Below, piece after piece: positions 17,394-27,197 of a stretch of 64,000 nt of DNA. Numbering within the stretch: the first letter of the stretch is position 1; every line of letters starts with the position of its first letter. This DNA is from Casp-actino8 sp964563545 (lineage in GTDB: Bacteria; Actinomycetota; Acidimicrobiia; Acidimicrobiales; Ilumatobacteraceae), in contig CAZLXB010000008.1 of the NCBI GenBank assembly GCA_964563545.1, forward strand, positions 1 through 64,000, read 5' to 3'. The position numbers and the translations under genes were made by a program. Under the pieces are notes generated by a model. It ran no database searches, was not told the origin of the DNA, and saw nothing but the letters and a program-made list of their open reading frames with translations.

Positions 17394-17915
17394 ATGTCTT
17401 CGGAGCGGTTCTACGAACTCGTACGGGCCATCCCTGATTACCCACAACCCGGGGTCACGTTCCGCGACATCACGCCACTGCTCGGCGACGGGCCGGCCCT
17501 CAATGGCGCCATCGAGTTCCTGAGCGACCGCTTTCGCGACGTCGGCGTCGACCGGGTGATCGGGATCGAGGCGCGCGGCTTCATCCTGGGTGCGCCAGTT
17601 GCCGTCGCTCTCGGGGCCGGCTTCGTTCCGGTTCGCAAAGCGGGCAAGTTGCCCTGGGCCGTCGTCCGCGAGGAGTACGCGCTCGAATACGGCACCGACA
17701 AACTCGAGATCCATCGCGATGCGATCCATCCGGGGGAGAAGATCCTCGTGGTCGACGACGTTCTTGCCACCGGCGGAACGGCAGCTGCCACGTGCCGACT
17801 CGCCGAGGCCCTCGGCGCGGAGATCGTCGGCCTCGCCGTACTCATCGAGTTGTCGTTCCTCGGCGGGCGCCAGGTTCTCGGAGATCGCCGCGTCGAATCG
17901 GTTCTGACGTACTAG
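17394..17915 (+). CDS. apt: Adenine phosphoribosyltransferase
   Basis: The 173-residue enzyme contains IPDYPQPGVTFRDITPLLGD, the GIEARGFILGAPVA segment and the phosphoribosyl pyrophosphate site ILVVDDVLATGGTAAA. It salvages adenine to AMP. Position between secF and rel is the conserved actinobacterial order. Confidence 0.96.
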   Translation: MSSERFYELVRAIPDYPQPGVTFRDITPLLGDGPALNGAIEFLSDRFRDVGVDRVIGIEARGFILGAPVAVALGAGFVPVRKAGKLPWAVVREEYALEYGTDKLEIHRDAIHPGEKILVVDDVLATGGTAAATCRLAEALGAEIVGLAVLIELSFLGGRQVLGDRRVESVLTY

Positions 17916-17922
17916 GTCGACC

Positions 17923-20139
17923 ATGGCCACCGTGACCCGTCTCCTTCCCTGGCGACGTCAGCAGAGCAGCGCGGACGACGAGTTGTCACAAGTCCTGTCG
18001 TCCTTCCGGCGCCGGCACCCCAAATCGTCCACATCGGCCATGACCAAGGCCTACGAGATCGCTCGGGCGGCTCATTCCAACCAGACCCGAAAGAGTGGTG
18101 AGGGCTACATCAATCATCCTCTCGCCGTGGCCCGCATCGTCGCCGACATCGGCCTCGACGAGACGACGGTGGCCGCCGCATTGCTGCACGATGCGGTCGA
18201 AGACACCGAGATCACCTTGGCCGACGTCGAACGCGACTTCGGCTCCGAGGTCGCGGCCATCGTCGACGGTGTCACCAAACTCGAGCGCATCCAGTTCGAC
18301 TCCCGGGAGGCCCAGCAGGCGGCGACGATGCGCAAGATGCTCGTGGCCATGGCCAAGGACCTCCGTGTCCTGATCATCAAGCTCGCCGATCGCCTTCACA
18401 ACATGAGGACGATTGCCTCGATGCCGCTCGACAAGCAGCAGCGAATCGCCAACGAAACACTCGAGATCTACGCACCGCTGGCCCACCGACTCGGCATGCA
18501 AGGTCTCAAGCAGCAGCTCGAAGACCTCTCCTTCGCGTCGCTGTACCCCAAGCGCTACGCCGAGCTCGATCACCTGGTCACTTCGAGGAGTCCCGAGCGC
18601 GACATATACCTCGCCAAGGCCATGGCCGAGGTTCGGTCGCAGCTGGCGGACCTCAACATCACGGCCGATGTGACCGGACGCGGCAAACACCTGTGGAGCA
18701 TCTACGAGAAGATGATCCAGAGAGGCAAAGAGTTCGACGAGATCTTCGACATCGTCGCCATCCGCGTCGTCGTCGACTCGGTCAAGGACTGCTACGCCGC
18801 GCTGGGCTGCATCCATGGGCACTGGAAACCGGTCGTCGGCCGCTTCAAGGACTACGTCGCCATGCCCAAGTTCAATCTGTACCAGAGCCTTCACACGACC
18901 GTCATCGGTCCCGGGGGCAAACCGCTCGAGATCCAGATCCGGACGCGCGAGATGCACCAGCGAGCCGAGTGGGGAGTAGCCGCTCACTGGGCGTACAAGG
19001 CCGGTCACGAGACGCCCGATGTCGACTGGCTGAACCGGATCATCGACTGGCAGAGCGACGTCGCCGATCCCGCGCAATTCATGGAGAATCTGAAGACCGA
19101 CCTCGATCAGGACGAGATCTTCGTGTTCACCCCCAAAGGCCGGGTGATCTCGCTACCTCTCGAGTCGTGCCCCGTCGATTTCGCGTACTCAGTGCACACC
19201 GAGATCGGCAACACGTGCATCGGTGCGCGCGTCAACGGTCGACTGGTGCCTCTCAACCACCAGTTGAAGTCCGGCGACACCTGCGAGATCTTCACCTCCA
19301 AGGTAGAGACTGCGAGCCCGTCTCGCGAGTGGCTCGATTTCGTGGCTTCGGCCAAGGCTCGCAACAAGATCAAGCAATGGTTCACACGCGAACGGCGAGA
19401 GGATCTCATCGAATCGGGGCGGGACGAGTTGTCGCGCGAACTTCGAGCCGAGCGACTGCCGGTCAACCGCGTCCTCGACGGACCATTGACGCAAGCCGAA
19501 GCCGAGGAATCGGGCTTCGCCGATACCGACGCGCTGCTCGCCGCCATCGGCGAAGGCGAACTCAGTGCCCGAGTGACCGCCCAGAAGATCTCGCATCGAT
19601 ACAAGTCGGTCGGAGCCGACGAACGCATGACAATGTCGGTTCTCCGTCCGAACGAGCTTCGTCGGGGTGGCTCACAGGTCGGTGTTCATGTCGAAGGCTT
19701 CGACGACGTCCTGGTTCGACTCTCCAAGTGCTGCACTCCCGTGCCCGGTGACGAAATCATCGGTTTCATCACTCGTGGTCGCGGCGTGAGTGTTCACCGT
19801 TCCGATTGCGCCAACGCCGCGTCACTCGCCCAGGATCAGTCGGCTCGACTCGTGGACGTGGAATGGGACGGCTCGTCGACCGGCACACTCTTCCGCGCCG
19901 GAGTCGACGTCGTCGCCCTCGATCGAACGCGGCTCCTCCGCGACGTCGCCAACGCTCTCTCGGAGCAGCATGTGAACATCGTGGCGTGCAGTACGCACAC
20001 GAGTAGCGACCGCATCGCGAAGATGCGCTTCGAATTCGAACTGGCCGATCCCGGTCATCTGGAAAGTGTCATCCGGATGATCAAGCGCATCGACGGTGTC
20101 TACGACGCCTACCGAGTCCTGCAGAAGAGTTCCTCCTGA
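17923..20139 (+). CDS. rel: Bifunctional (p)ppGpp synthetase/hydrolase Rel
   Basis: The 738-residue protein has the HD hydrolase domain (LLHDAVEDTE, about 87-96), the synthetase domain with FKDYVAMPKFNLYQSLHTT (starting about 307), TGS (IFVFTPKGRVISLP), a zinc-finger-like segment with KCCTPVPGDEIIGF, and a C-terminal ACT domain. The RFKD motif marks bifunctional enzymes. It makes and removes the stringent-response alarmone. It begins seven bases after apt and probably shares its transcript. Confidence 0.97.
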   Translation: MATVTRLLPWRRQQSSADDELSQVLSSFRRRHPKSSTSAMTKAYEIARAAHSNQTRKSGEGYINHPLAVARIVADIGLDETTVAAALLHDAVEDTEITLADVERDFGSEVAAIVDGVTKLERIQFDSREAQQAATMRKMLVAMAKDLRVLIIKLADRLHNMRTIASMPLDKQQRIANETLEIYAPLAHRLGMQGLKQQLEDLSFASLYPKRYAELDHLVTSRSPERDIYLAKAMAEVRSQLADLNITADVTGRGKHLWSIYEKMIQRGKEFDEIFDIVAIRVVVDSVKDCYAALGCIHGHWKPVVGRFKDYVAMPKFNLYQSLHTTVIGPGGKPLEIQIRTREMHQRAEWGVAAHWAYKAGHETPDVDWLNRIIDWQSDVADPAQFMENLKTDLDQDEIFVFTPKGRVISLPLESCPVDFAYSVHTEIGNTCIGARVNGRLVPLNHQLKSGDTCEIFTSKVETASPSREWLDFVASAKARNKIKQWFTRERREDLIESGRDELSRELRAERLPVNRVLDGPLTQAEAEESGFADTDALLAAIGEGELSARVTAQKISHRYKSVGADERMTMSVLRPNELRRGGSQVGVHVEGFDDVLVRLSKCCTPVPGDEIIGFITRGRGVSVHRSDCANAASLAQDQSARLVDVEWDGSSTGTLFRAGVDVVALDRTRLLRDVANALSEQHVNIVACSTHTSSDRIAKMRFEFELADPGHLESVIRMIKRIDGVYDAYRVLQKSSS

Positions 20140-20187
20140 CGACGCCCCGAGCGTCCAATCATCGACAGTCGGGACCGACCACACGGA

Positions 20188-20193
20188 TAGCCT
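20188..20193 (+). promoter_or_regulatory. Probable -10 box for hisS-aspS
   Basis: TAGCCT ends seven bases before ATG 20201 in the 61-base gap after rel. No ribosome-binding site is visible, consistent with leaderless transcription. Confidence 0.5.
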
Positions 20194-20200
20194 GAACGTG

Positions 20201-21451
20201 ATGGCCGAGTTCAAGACGAGTCCGGGAATGCGCGACATCCTCGATCCCGAGTCGGGGCGTTGGCGCCGTTTCGTGTCGGCCTTCGAACACGTTGTCGAGC
20301 TGGCCGGCTACCGGCAGATCATCCCTCCGCTCCTCGAGGACATCGGAGTGTTCCAACGCGTCGGCGAGGCCACGGATGTGGTCACCAAGGAGATGTACGA
20401 CTTCGTCGACAAAGGGGAGCGCCACGTGGCGCTGCGACCCGAGCAGACCGCTTCGGTGTGCCGGGCCTTCGTGCAACACCGTCCGGTCACGCCTTGGAAG
20501 GCGTGGTACTCGGGGCCGAACTTCCGCTACGAAAAGCCCCAGCGTGGTCGCTTCCGGCAGTTCGATCAGGTCGGCATCGAGGTCCTTGGGGCCAACGATC
20601 CTTATCTCGATGTGGAGGTGATCGCCCTCGGCTGGAACTTCCTCACCGGACTCGGTCTCCGTCGCCTGACCCTGCAACTCAACAGCCTCGGGGAACCAGC
20701 CGATCGCGAGAACTTCATGAGCGCCCTGCGTGCGCATTTCGCTTCCGAATCGGATTCTCTGTCGGAGGAATCCCGATCGACACTCGCCAAGAATCCTCTC
20801 CGCGTGCTCGACTCCAAGAGAGATGAAGACCGCGACCTGATCGAACGCGCCCCTCGGATCTCCGATTTCTACAGCGACGCGGCTCGCTCGCACTTCGAAC
20901 ACGTCCGTTCTGGTCTCGAGCGCCTTGGTATTCCCTTCGTGGTCAACGAACGACTCGTTCGCGGTCTCGACTACTACCGGCACACCACCTTCGAATACGT
21001 CGGTGGCACCCTCGATTCGGCCCAGAACGCGCTCGGTGGCGGCGGACGTTACGACGGCCTGGTCGAGGATCTCGGAGGTCCGCCCACGGCTGGTATCGGT
21101 TTCGCCATCGGAGTCGACCGCACTCTTCTCGCTTGTGACGACGAGGGCGTCTTCTCGGCCCCTCCGTCCTCGGTTCGGGTGTTCGTGATCGACACGACGG
21201 GCGGAGCCGAGGCTCTCGTTCTGACCGAGCAGCTTCGCCAGATGGGTTTCTCCGCCGATCGGGCCTTCGAATCTCGAAGCATGAAGAGTCAGATGAAGGC
21301 CGCTGATCGAAGTGGCGCCGATGTCGCCCTGATCGTCGGCTCCGACGAACTCGCATCCGATACGGTTGTCGTGCGTCCACTTCGTGGCGGAGAGCAGATC
21401 TCCGTGCGGAGGGACGAACTCCCCACCACCCTTCAGAAAGTCCTCACATGA
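20201..21451 (+). CDS. hisS: Histidyl-tRNA synthetase
   Basis: The 416-residue class II synthetase has GMRDILDPES near the start, motif 2 (FRYEKPQRGRFRQFDQVGIE), the histidine-A motif LVRGLDYYRHTTFEY, the GGGRYDGLVEDLGG segment, motif 3 (GIGFAIGVDR) and a C-terminal anticodon domain. The frame is open further upstream into rel, but the family N-terminus and the TAGCCT box point to ATG 20201. Its stop overlaps the aspS start. Confidence 0.97.
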   Translation: MAEFKTSPGMRDILDPESGRWRRFVSAFEHVVELAGYRQIIPPLLEDIGVFQRVGEATDVVTKEMYDFVDKGERHVALRPEQTASVCRAFVQHRPVTPWKAWYSGPNFRYEKPQRGRFRQFDQVGIEVLGANDPYLDVEVIALGWNFLTGLGLRRLTLQLNSLGEPADRENFMSALRAHFASESDSLSEESRSTLAKNPLRVLDSKRDEDRDLIERAPRISDFYSDAARSHFEHVRSGLERLGIPFVVNERLVRGLDYYRHTTFEYVGGTLDSAQNALGGGGRYDGLVEDLGGPPTAGIGFAIGVDRTLLACDDEGVFSAPPSSVRVFVIDTTGGAEALVLTEQLRQMGFSADRAFESRSMKSQMKAADRSGADVALIVGSDELASDTVVVRPLRGGEQISVRRDELPTTLQKVLT

Positions 21452-23205
21452 GCGTCGATCCTTCCCGAACCTCGTTGCGCACCATGAAGTGCGGAGAAGT
21501 TCGTAGCCAGCACATCGGCCAGACCGTCAGCCTGTGTGGGTGGGTGGCCAAGCGGCGTGAGCACGGAGACAAGCTTGCATTCGTCGACCTTCGCGATCAT
21601 TCCGGAATCGTCCAGGTCGTGATCGACGACGGCGTGGACGTGCGAAGCGAATTCGTGGTTCGGATCACGGGCAAGGTTCGCGCTCGTCCCGAGGGAACGG
21701 TCAACACCCAGATCGCGACCGGTGAGGTCGAGATCGGCGAATGCCAGGTGGAGGTTCTGCGATCAGCCGATCCGCCGCCCTTCCCGATCGACGCCCGGGC
21801 CGACGATGTGGACGAGAACGTTCGCCTTCAATATCGCTACCTCGACATCCGCCGCGAACGCATGCAGAAGAACATCCGCTTACGCGCTCGAGTGAACTCC
21901 GCTGTTCGTTCGGCCATGGAGCGGCAGGGATTCGTGGAAGTCGAGACTCCCATGCTGGTTCCGTCCACGCCGGAGGGTGCTCGGGAATTCCTGGTCCCGT
22001 CGCGCAAGGAGCCCGGTTCGTTCTACGCGCTTCCCCAGAGTCCGCAGTTGTTCAAGCAGCTCCTGATGGTGGCCGGCATCGACCGGTACTACCAGATCGC
22101 ACGCTGCCTGCGCGACGAAGACCTCCGGGCCGATCGTCAATACGAATTCATGCAACTCGACGCCGAGATGAGCTTCGTCGAACAGGATGACGTCCTCGAG
22201 GCGATCAGCGAGGCCGTGCTCTCGGCCGCCGAAGCGGTCACGGGGGAGCGACCGCCGTCGATCGAACGGATCACTTGGCGGGAAGCGATGGACCGATTCG
22301 GAGTCGACAAACCCGATCTGCGTTTCGGCATGGAACTGGTGGAACTCACCGATGCCTTCGGTGGCACGGAATTCAAGGCCTTCGCCGGCGCGGCGTCCAT
22401 CAAGGGCATCCGGGTCGAGGGGCGCGCCGAGGAATTCGGCCGGAACAAACTCGACGGTCTCACGGATCGGGCCAAGAAGATGGGGGCCAAGGGACTCGTC
22501 TGGATGAAGGTCGCCGGCGACGGATCCCTCGATTCACCGGTGACCAAGTTCCTGTCGGCCACCGAACAGTCGGCCGTTATCTCGAGACTCGGGGCCACAC
22601 CCGGCGATCTCTTGTTGATCGTCGCCGACGAGTGGATGACCACGTGCGAAGTACTCGGACAACTGCGTAACGACCTCGGTCGTCCACCGGTCCACCAGGG
22701 TCCCTACCGGTACGTGTGGGTCGTCGAGTTCCCTCTCTTCGTCGGAGTCGACAAAGAGTCCGGTCGCCCCAAGCCCGGACACCATCCGTTCTGTCGGCCA
22801 CATCCCGACGATCTCGACAAATTCGAATCCGATCCGCTGTCGGTCCGGGCGCTCGCCTACGACCTCGTCCTCAACGGATGGGAACTCGGTTCGGGTTCCA
22901 TCCGAATTCACGAGCCCGAGATGCAACGCAAGGTCTTCACGGCGCTGGGAATCAGCGAAGAGGAGGCGAACCGTAAATTCGGGTTCTTCCTGAAGCCCTT
23001 CACCTTCGGCGCGCCACCGCATGGAGGCTTCGCATTCGGTCTCGATCGTCTGGTGGCGATCCTCGCCGGCGAGGAGAACATCCGCGAAGTCATCGCATTC
23101 CCGAAGACCCAGAGCGGTCAGGATCCGATGACCAATGCGCCCACTCGGGCCGAGAGCAAGCAGCTCGACGAACTCGGTATCCGCGTCCTTCCACCGTCGG
23201 TCTGA
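21448..23205 (+). CDS. aspS: Aspartyl-tRNA synthetase
   Basis: The 585-residue enzyme has the N-terminal OB anticodon domain (VSLCGWVAKRREHGDKLAF), motif 2 (RCLRDEDLRADRQYEFMQLD), a bacterial GAD insertion, and motif 3 (GGFAFGLDRLVAIL). Whether it is discriminating or also charges tRNA-Asn depends on GatCAB in the genome, which is not in this window. The start overlaps the hisS stop; a second ATG 12 codons in would also be possible. Confidence 0.97.
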   Translation: MSVDPSRTSLRTMKCGEVRSQHIGQTVSLCGWVAKRREHGDKLAFVDLRDHSGIVQVVIDDGVDVRSEFVVRITGKVRARPEGTVNTQIATGEVEIGECQVEVLRSADPPPFPIDARADDVDENVRLQYRYLDIRRERMQKNIRLRARVNSAVRSAMERQGFVEVETPMLVPSTPEGAREFLVPSRKEPGSFYALPQSPQLFKQLLMVAGIDRYYQIARCLRDEDLRADRQYEFMQLDAEMSFVEQDDVLEAISEAVLSAAEAVTGERPPSIERITWREAMDRFGVDKPDLRFGMELVELTDAFGGTEFKAFAGAASIKGIRVEGRAEEFGRNKLDGLTDRAKKMGAKGLVWMKVAGDGSLDSPVTKFLSATEQSAVISRLGATPGDLLLIVADEWMTTCEVLGQLRNDLGRPPVHQGPYRYVWVVEFPLFVGVDKESGRPKPGHHPFCRPHPDDLDKFESDPLSVRALAYDLVLNGWELGSGSIRIHEPEMQRKVFTALGISEEEANRKFGFFLKPFTFGAPPHGGFAFGLDRLVAILAGEENIREVIAFPKTQSGQDPMTNAPTRAESKQLDELGIRVLPPSV

Positions 23206-23208
23206 TCG

Positions 23209-23682
23209 ATGGCCGGCGCCACCTTCCGGGCCGGAGTGGCCATGATCGTCCGCCGCGGAGACGGTCAGCTGCTCGTGTTCGAGAGGCGTGATGCACCCGG
23301 TTCTTGGCAACTGCCGCAGGGCGGCATCGACGAGGGCGAGACACCGGAGGCGGCGGCTTGGCGAGAACTCACCGAGGAGACCGGTCTCGACGCGACCACG
23401 GTGAAACTCGTCGCCGAGAACTCCGATTGGATCAGCTACGAGTGGCCACCTTCGGTCATCGCAACACGAAAGCCCGGTCGACAACACATGGGCCAGACCC
23501 AGAAGTGGTTTCTGTTCGGCGTGCGCGACGACCACGACGGCCACGCTCATCATCTGCGACCCGAGCCTGACGGGCGTGAATTCTCGGCCTGGTGTTGGAT
23601 GAGCCCCCACGACGTGATCGACGGTGTGATCGAGTGGCGGCGTCCGGCATATCAACGGGCGTTCTCGCGTCTTCTTCCCTGA
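23209..23682 (+). CDS. Nudix hydrolase, RppH/Ap4A pyrophosphatase-like
   Basis: The 157-residue protein contains a complete Nudix box, GGIDEGETPEAAAWRELTEE followed by TG, preceded by GSWQLPQG as in RppH and plant-type Ap4A hydrolases. The later segment HMGQTQKWFLFGV also matches that branch. Likely substrates are dinucleoside polyphosphates or the 5' end of RNA; the sequence does not decide. It starts three bases after aspS. Confidence 0.9.
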   Translation: MAGATFRAGVAMIVRRGDGQLLVFERRDAPGSWQLPQGGIDEGETPEAAAWRELTEETGLDATTVKLVAENSDWISYEWPPSVIATRKPGRQHMGQTQKWFLFGVRDDHDGHAHHLRPEPDGREFSAWCWMSPHDVIDGVIEWRRPAYQRAFSRLLP

Positions 23683-23684
23683 CC

Positions 23685-24974
23685 ATGGCCGAATCACCCG
23701 ACCTCTTCTCCGCCGCGGCCGAGGATCGTCTTCGCGAGCGGGCCCCTCTCGCCGCGCGCCTGCGGCCGCGCACGATCGACGATGTGGTCGGACAAACCCA
23801 TTTGGTGGGTCCGGGTCGGCCGTTACGCCGCCTGGTGGAAGCCGACCGATTGTCGAGTGTGATCTTCTGGGGGCCACCAGGAACCGGAAAGACGACATTG
23901 GCCTTGGCGGTGGCCGGATCAACCCGCCGAGCCTTCGTCCAACTCTCGGCGGTGACCGCCGGCGTGCGCGACGTACGAGAGACGGTGGACGACGCCCGAC
24001 GGCGTCTCGGCGAGCGGGATCAGGGGACCATCCTCTTTCTCGATGAGATCCACCGCTTCTCCAAATCCCAGCAGGACGCATTGCTTCCAGCCGTCGAAGA
24101 CGGGACTCTCACTCTGATCGGTGCCACCACCGAGAATCCCTTTTTCGAGATCAACGCACCGCTTCGTTCACGGAGCACCCTCTTTCGCCTCGAACCCTTG
24201 GACGGCAGCGCAGTACGGATTCTCGTAGGGAGGGGACTCGAAGCGCTCGGTCAGACCGCCCATGAGTCGGCCGTCGATCTGCTCGTGGAGCGGGCCGGCG
24301 GCGATGGACGTCAGGTCCTCACGTCGCTCGAAGTCGCGGCCGCACTGGCTCACCCCGACGCGATCGGTCTCGAGCACGCCGAGCAGGCGCTCGGGACGAG
24401 CGCCCTTCGCTACGGACGCGACGACCACTACGACGTGGTGAGCGCGTTCATCAAGAGCGTTCGGGGCAGCGACCCGCAAGCATCGGTCCACTATCTCGCG
24501 CGCATGCTCGAAGCGGGGGAGGACCCGCGGTTCATCGCCCGTCGTTTGGTGATCCTTGCGAGCGAGGACATCGGGTTGGCGGATCACACCTCACTCCTCG
24601 TCGCCGTGGCCGCCGCCCATGCCGTCGAACACGTGGGGCTTCCCGAAGCCCAGCTGAATCTCGCCCAGGCCACACTCCACCTGGCCACCGCTCCGAAGAG
24701 CAACGCCGCCGCTCTGGCCATCTGGTCCGCTCGGGAGGACGTTCGTTCGGGTGGAATCGGCGAGGTTCCGGCCCACCTCCGGGACGCTCACTATCGAGGG
24801 GCGGAGTCGCTCGGCCACGGAACGGGATACGCGTATCCCCACGACGATCCTCGTGGTTGGGTCGTGCAGGACTATCTGCCGAGCGTGCTCCGAGATCGGG
24901 TCTGGTACCGTCCGAGCGTCCATGGCGAAGAGGCATCCCGGCCCTTCCCACCCGAGACCGACGGAGGATCATGA
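23685..24974 (+). CDS. rarA: Replication-associated recombination protein A (RarA/MgsA), AAA ATPase
   Basis: The 429-residue ATPase has ARLRPRTIDDVVGQTHLVGPG, Walker A GPPGTGKTT, Walker B ILFLDEIHRFSKSQQD, the sensor region LIGATTENPFFEIN and the C-terminal tetramerisation part (ASEDIGLADHTSLLVAVAAAHAVE). It acts at stalled replication forks. It starts two bases after the Nudix gene. Order aspS then rarA is as in mycobacteria. Confidence 0.96.
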   Translation: MAESPDLFSAAAEDRLRERAPLAARLRPRTIDDVVGQTHLVGPGRPLRRLVEADRLSSVIFWGPPGTGKTTLALAVAGSTRRAFVQLSAVTAGVRDVRETVDDARRRLGERDQGTILFLDEIHRFSKSQQDALLPAVEDGTLTLIGATTENPFFEINAPLRSRSTLFRLEPLDGSAVRILVGRGLEALGQTAHESAVDLLVERAGGDGRQVLTSLEVAAALAHPDAIGLEHAEQALGTSALRYGRDDHYDVVSAFIKSVRGSDPQASVHYLARMLEAGEDPRFIARRLVILASEDIGLADHTSLLVAVAAAHAVEHVGLPEAQLNLAQATLHLATAPKSNAAALAIWSAREDVRSGGIGEVPAHLRDAHYRGAESLGHGTGYAYPHDDPRGWVVQDYLPSVLRDRVWYRPSVHGEEASRPFPPETDGGS

Positions 24975-25405
24975 CGGCAGGTGATTTGGCCCTCATCCTC
25001 GCCGTGATCTTGTGTGCGTTCGGGTTCGCGGCCCTCGTGCTCGTCCTTGCGCGCGTGCTCGGCGCACTTCGTTCACTTCGTGACGAAATCGACGCCCTCC
25101 GTCGCCAGACCACTCCGCTCATCGACGAACTTCGCGAATCGGCCGACTCCGCCCGCGACGTCGTACTCGATGCCCAGCGCGATCTACGGCGTTTCGACCG
25201 AGTCCTCGGTTCGGCTGAAGCCATCAGCGGTGCCGTCTCGGGCTCGGGTCGTGTCGCGCGGACAGCACTCTCGCGGCCGGTGATCCGGATCGTCGCCGTG
25301 TCGACCGGCGTGAAACGTATGGCTCGCCGTCTCCGCGTCGGACCAAAGCGACCCAAACGCCGGGATCTCCGGCTGGTCGAGTCACCGGAGCGTCGGCGGG
25401 CATGA
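24971..25405 (+). CDS. Small membrane-anchored coiled-coil protein (DUF948-like)
   Basis: The 144-residue product has one N-terminal membrane helix (about residues 5-28) and then a helical region rich in Arg, Asp and Glu (LRSLRDEIDALRRQTTPLIDELRES) that fits DUF948-like proteins found after rarA in actinobacteria. The tail is very basic. A strong GGAGG (24964-24968) and the overlap with the rarA stop support ATG 24971. Function unknown. Confidence 0.75.
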   Translation: MTAGDLALILAVILCAFGFAALVLVLARVLGALRSLRDEIDALRRQTTPLIDELRESADSARDVVLDAQRDLRRFDRVLGSAEAISGAVSGSGRVARTALSRPVIRIVAVSTGVKRMARRLRVGPKRPKRRDLRLVESPERRRA

Positions 25406-25773
25406 TCAAGCGTTTCGTGTGGTTCGTCGGTGGCACCATCGCCGGAATAACGGGAACTCTCGTCGCCGGACGTCGGGTCAAGAAGCGAGTGCGAACACTC
25501 GCGCCGGTCCGAGTCGTCCAAGGCACGACATCTCGATTGCGGGGCAAGGTGGCCGATCTCGGCGAGGCCTTCGATGAGGGGCGTCAGGCGATGCACCACC
25601 GAGAGGCTGAACTTCGCGCCCGCGTCGAAGGTCGGGCCGTGCCCCTGGCGGACGTCGGACAGCCGATCTCCGAGCGTGACTCGCTGCTGATCGATGGAGA
25701 AACCGTCGAACCGGGTCGGGTCGTCGTGCTGCGCGACGTCGAAGAATCACGCCCCCGACGCCGTCGGCGATGA
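25402..25773 (+). CDS. Small conserved membrane protein of unknown function
   Basis: The 123-residue product starts MIKRFVWFVGGTIAGITGTLVAGRRVKKRV, a single membrane helix followed by a basic stretch, then a hydrophilic helical region. The same pair (DUF948-like then a short membrane protein) sits after rarA and before alaS in many actinobacteria. Here alaS is absent and glcD follows with an overlapping start. Function is unknown. Confidence 0.7.
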   Translation: MIKRFVWFVGGTIAGITGTLVAGRRVKKRVRTLAPVRVVQGTTSRLRGKVADLGEAFDEGRQAMHHREAELRARVEGRAVPLADVGQPISERDSLLIDGETVEPGRVVVLRDVEESRPRRRRR

Positions 25774-27197
25774 GCTTCGTCGATGATCTGACCGCCGGAC
25801 TTCCCGCTGGTTCGGTCAAGGTCGATCGAATCGACACGATGCTGTACGCCCACGATGCCTCCGACTTCGTCGGACGGACCGCAGCGGTGTGCTTTCCCGA
25901 GTCGACCGAGCAGGTTCGGCACATCGTGCGCACGTGTGCCCGACACGGCAAACCTTTCGTGGCCCGCGGATCGGGGACCGGACTCGCCGGAGGTGCCACA
26001 CCACTCGACGGATCAGTCGTGATCGTGCTCACCCGTATGAACAAGATCCTCGAAGTGGACCCGGTCAACAGGTTGGCCTGGGTCGAGCCGGGGGTATTGA
26101 ACCTCGATGTCAGCAGGTTGGTTGCCGCGAGCGACGACGTCCACGGTCTGCATTTCGCCCCTGACCCGAGCAGTCAGCAGAGTTGCACCATCGGAGGAAA
26201 CGTCGCCAACAACTCCGGCGGACCGCACTGTCTCGCCGATGGAGTGACCTCGGCGCATGTGTTGGCCTGCGAGGTCGTGTTGAGTGATGGATCCCTCGTT
26301 CTCCTCGGGAGCGAAGGATCCGAGGACGATGGCCTCGATCTGCGAGGGGCTTTCGTCGGTAGTGAAGGCATGTTCGGCATCGCCACCAAGGTCTGCGTTC
26401 GCCTCACCCAGAACCCACCGAACGTACGCACCATGCTCCTCGACTTCGAGTCGGTTCGCGACGGTGCCGACACGGTCGGAGCGGTCATCGCAGCCGGAAT
26501 CGTGCCCGCCGCGCTCGAGATGATGGACCGCCTGTGCCTGGAAGCGGTGGAGGCCTACATCCACGCCGGATTGCCCACCGACGCGGCCGCCGCCCTCCTC
26601 GTCGAAGTGACCGGATTGCCACATCAGGTGGAGTTCGAGGCCGAGACGATCGCTCGGATCGGCCTCGAACATGGCGCGCGCCAGGTCCGGGTGGCACAGG
26701 ACGAGGCCGAGCGGGCCCTCCTCTGGAAGGGTCGCAAGACCGCCTTCGGGGCCATCGCCCGTATCAAGCCCAACTACTACCTCCACGACACCGTCGTGCC
26801 CCGGCGGGCACTGCCCGATGTTCTCGATCGCGTCTACGAGATCGCCCGTCGCCACGATCTCCTCGTCCTCAACGTGTTCCACGCGGGTGACGGCAATCTG
26901 CACCCGCTGCTGGTGTTCGATCGACGGGAGCCGGGAGTCCTCGAGCGCGTCCATGCGGCCGGAGAAGAGATCGTGCGGGTGAGCGTCGACGCCGGTGGGG
27001 TGTTGTCGGGTGAGCACGGCATCGGTCTCGAGAAGAAGGACTTCATGCCACTTCTCTTCGACGACCACGACCTCGCGGCGCAAGCCGCGGTTCGCCGATG
27101 CTTCGATCCTCTGGGCCTGGCCAATCCCACCAAGGTTCTGCCCTCGCCATCGACGTGCGGCGATGTGCAGCACGTTCCCGAGGGAGCATGGATTTGA
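25770..27197 (+). CDS. glcD: Glycolate oxidase subunit GlcD (FAD-linked oxidase)
   Basis: The 475-residue flavoprotein has the FAD_binding_4 PP-loop region ARGSGTGLAGGATPLDGSVV, the segment SSQQSCTIGGNVANNSGG, and the C-terminal FAD-oxidase domain with VLNVFHAGDGNLHPLL and GVLSGEHGIGLEKKDFM. Together with GlcE and GlcF it oxidises glycolate to glyoxylate, passing electrons to the respiratory chain. D-lactate dehydrogenases share the fold, but the neighbouring GlcE and GlcF favour glycolate oxidase. The start overlaps the preceding stop. Confidence 0.9.
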   Translation: MSFVDDLTAGLPAGSVKVDRIDTMLYAHDASDFVGRTAAVCFPESTEQVRHIVRTCARHGKPFVARGSGTGLAGGATPLDGSVVIVLTRMNKILEVDPVNRLAWVEPGVLNLDVSRLVAASDDVHGLHFAPDPSSQQSCTIGGNVANNSGGPHCLADGVTSAHVLACEVVLSDGSLVLLGSEGSEDDGLDLRGAFVGSEGMFGIATKVCVRLTQNPPNVRTMLLDFESVRDGADTVGAVIAAGIVPAALEMMDRLCLEAVEAYIHAGLPTDAAAALLVEVTGLPHQVEFEAETIARIGLEHGARQVRVAQDEAERALLWKGRKTAFGAIARIKPNYYLHDTVVPRRALPDVLDRVYEIARRHDLLVLNVFHAGDGNLHPLLVFDRREPGVLERVHAAGEEIVRVSVDAGGVLSGEHGIGLEKKDFMPLLFDDHDLAAQAAVRRCFDPLGLANPTKVLPSPSTCGDVQHVPEGAWI

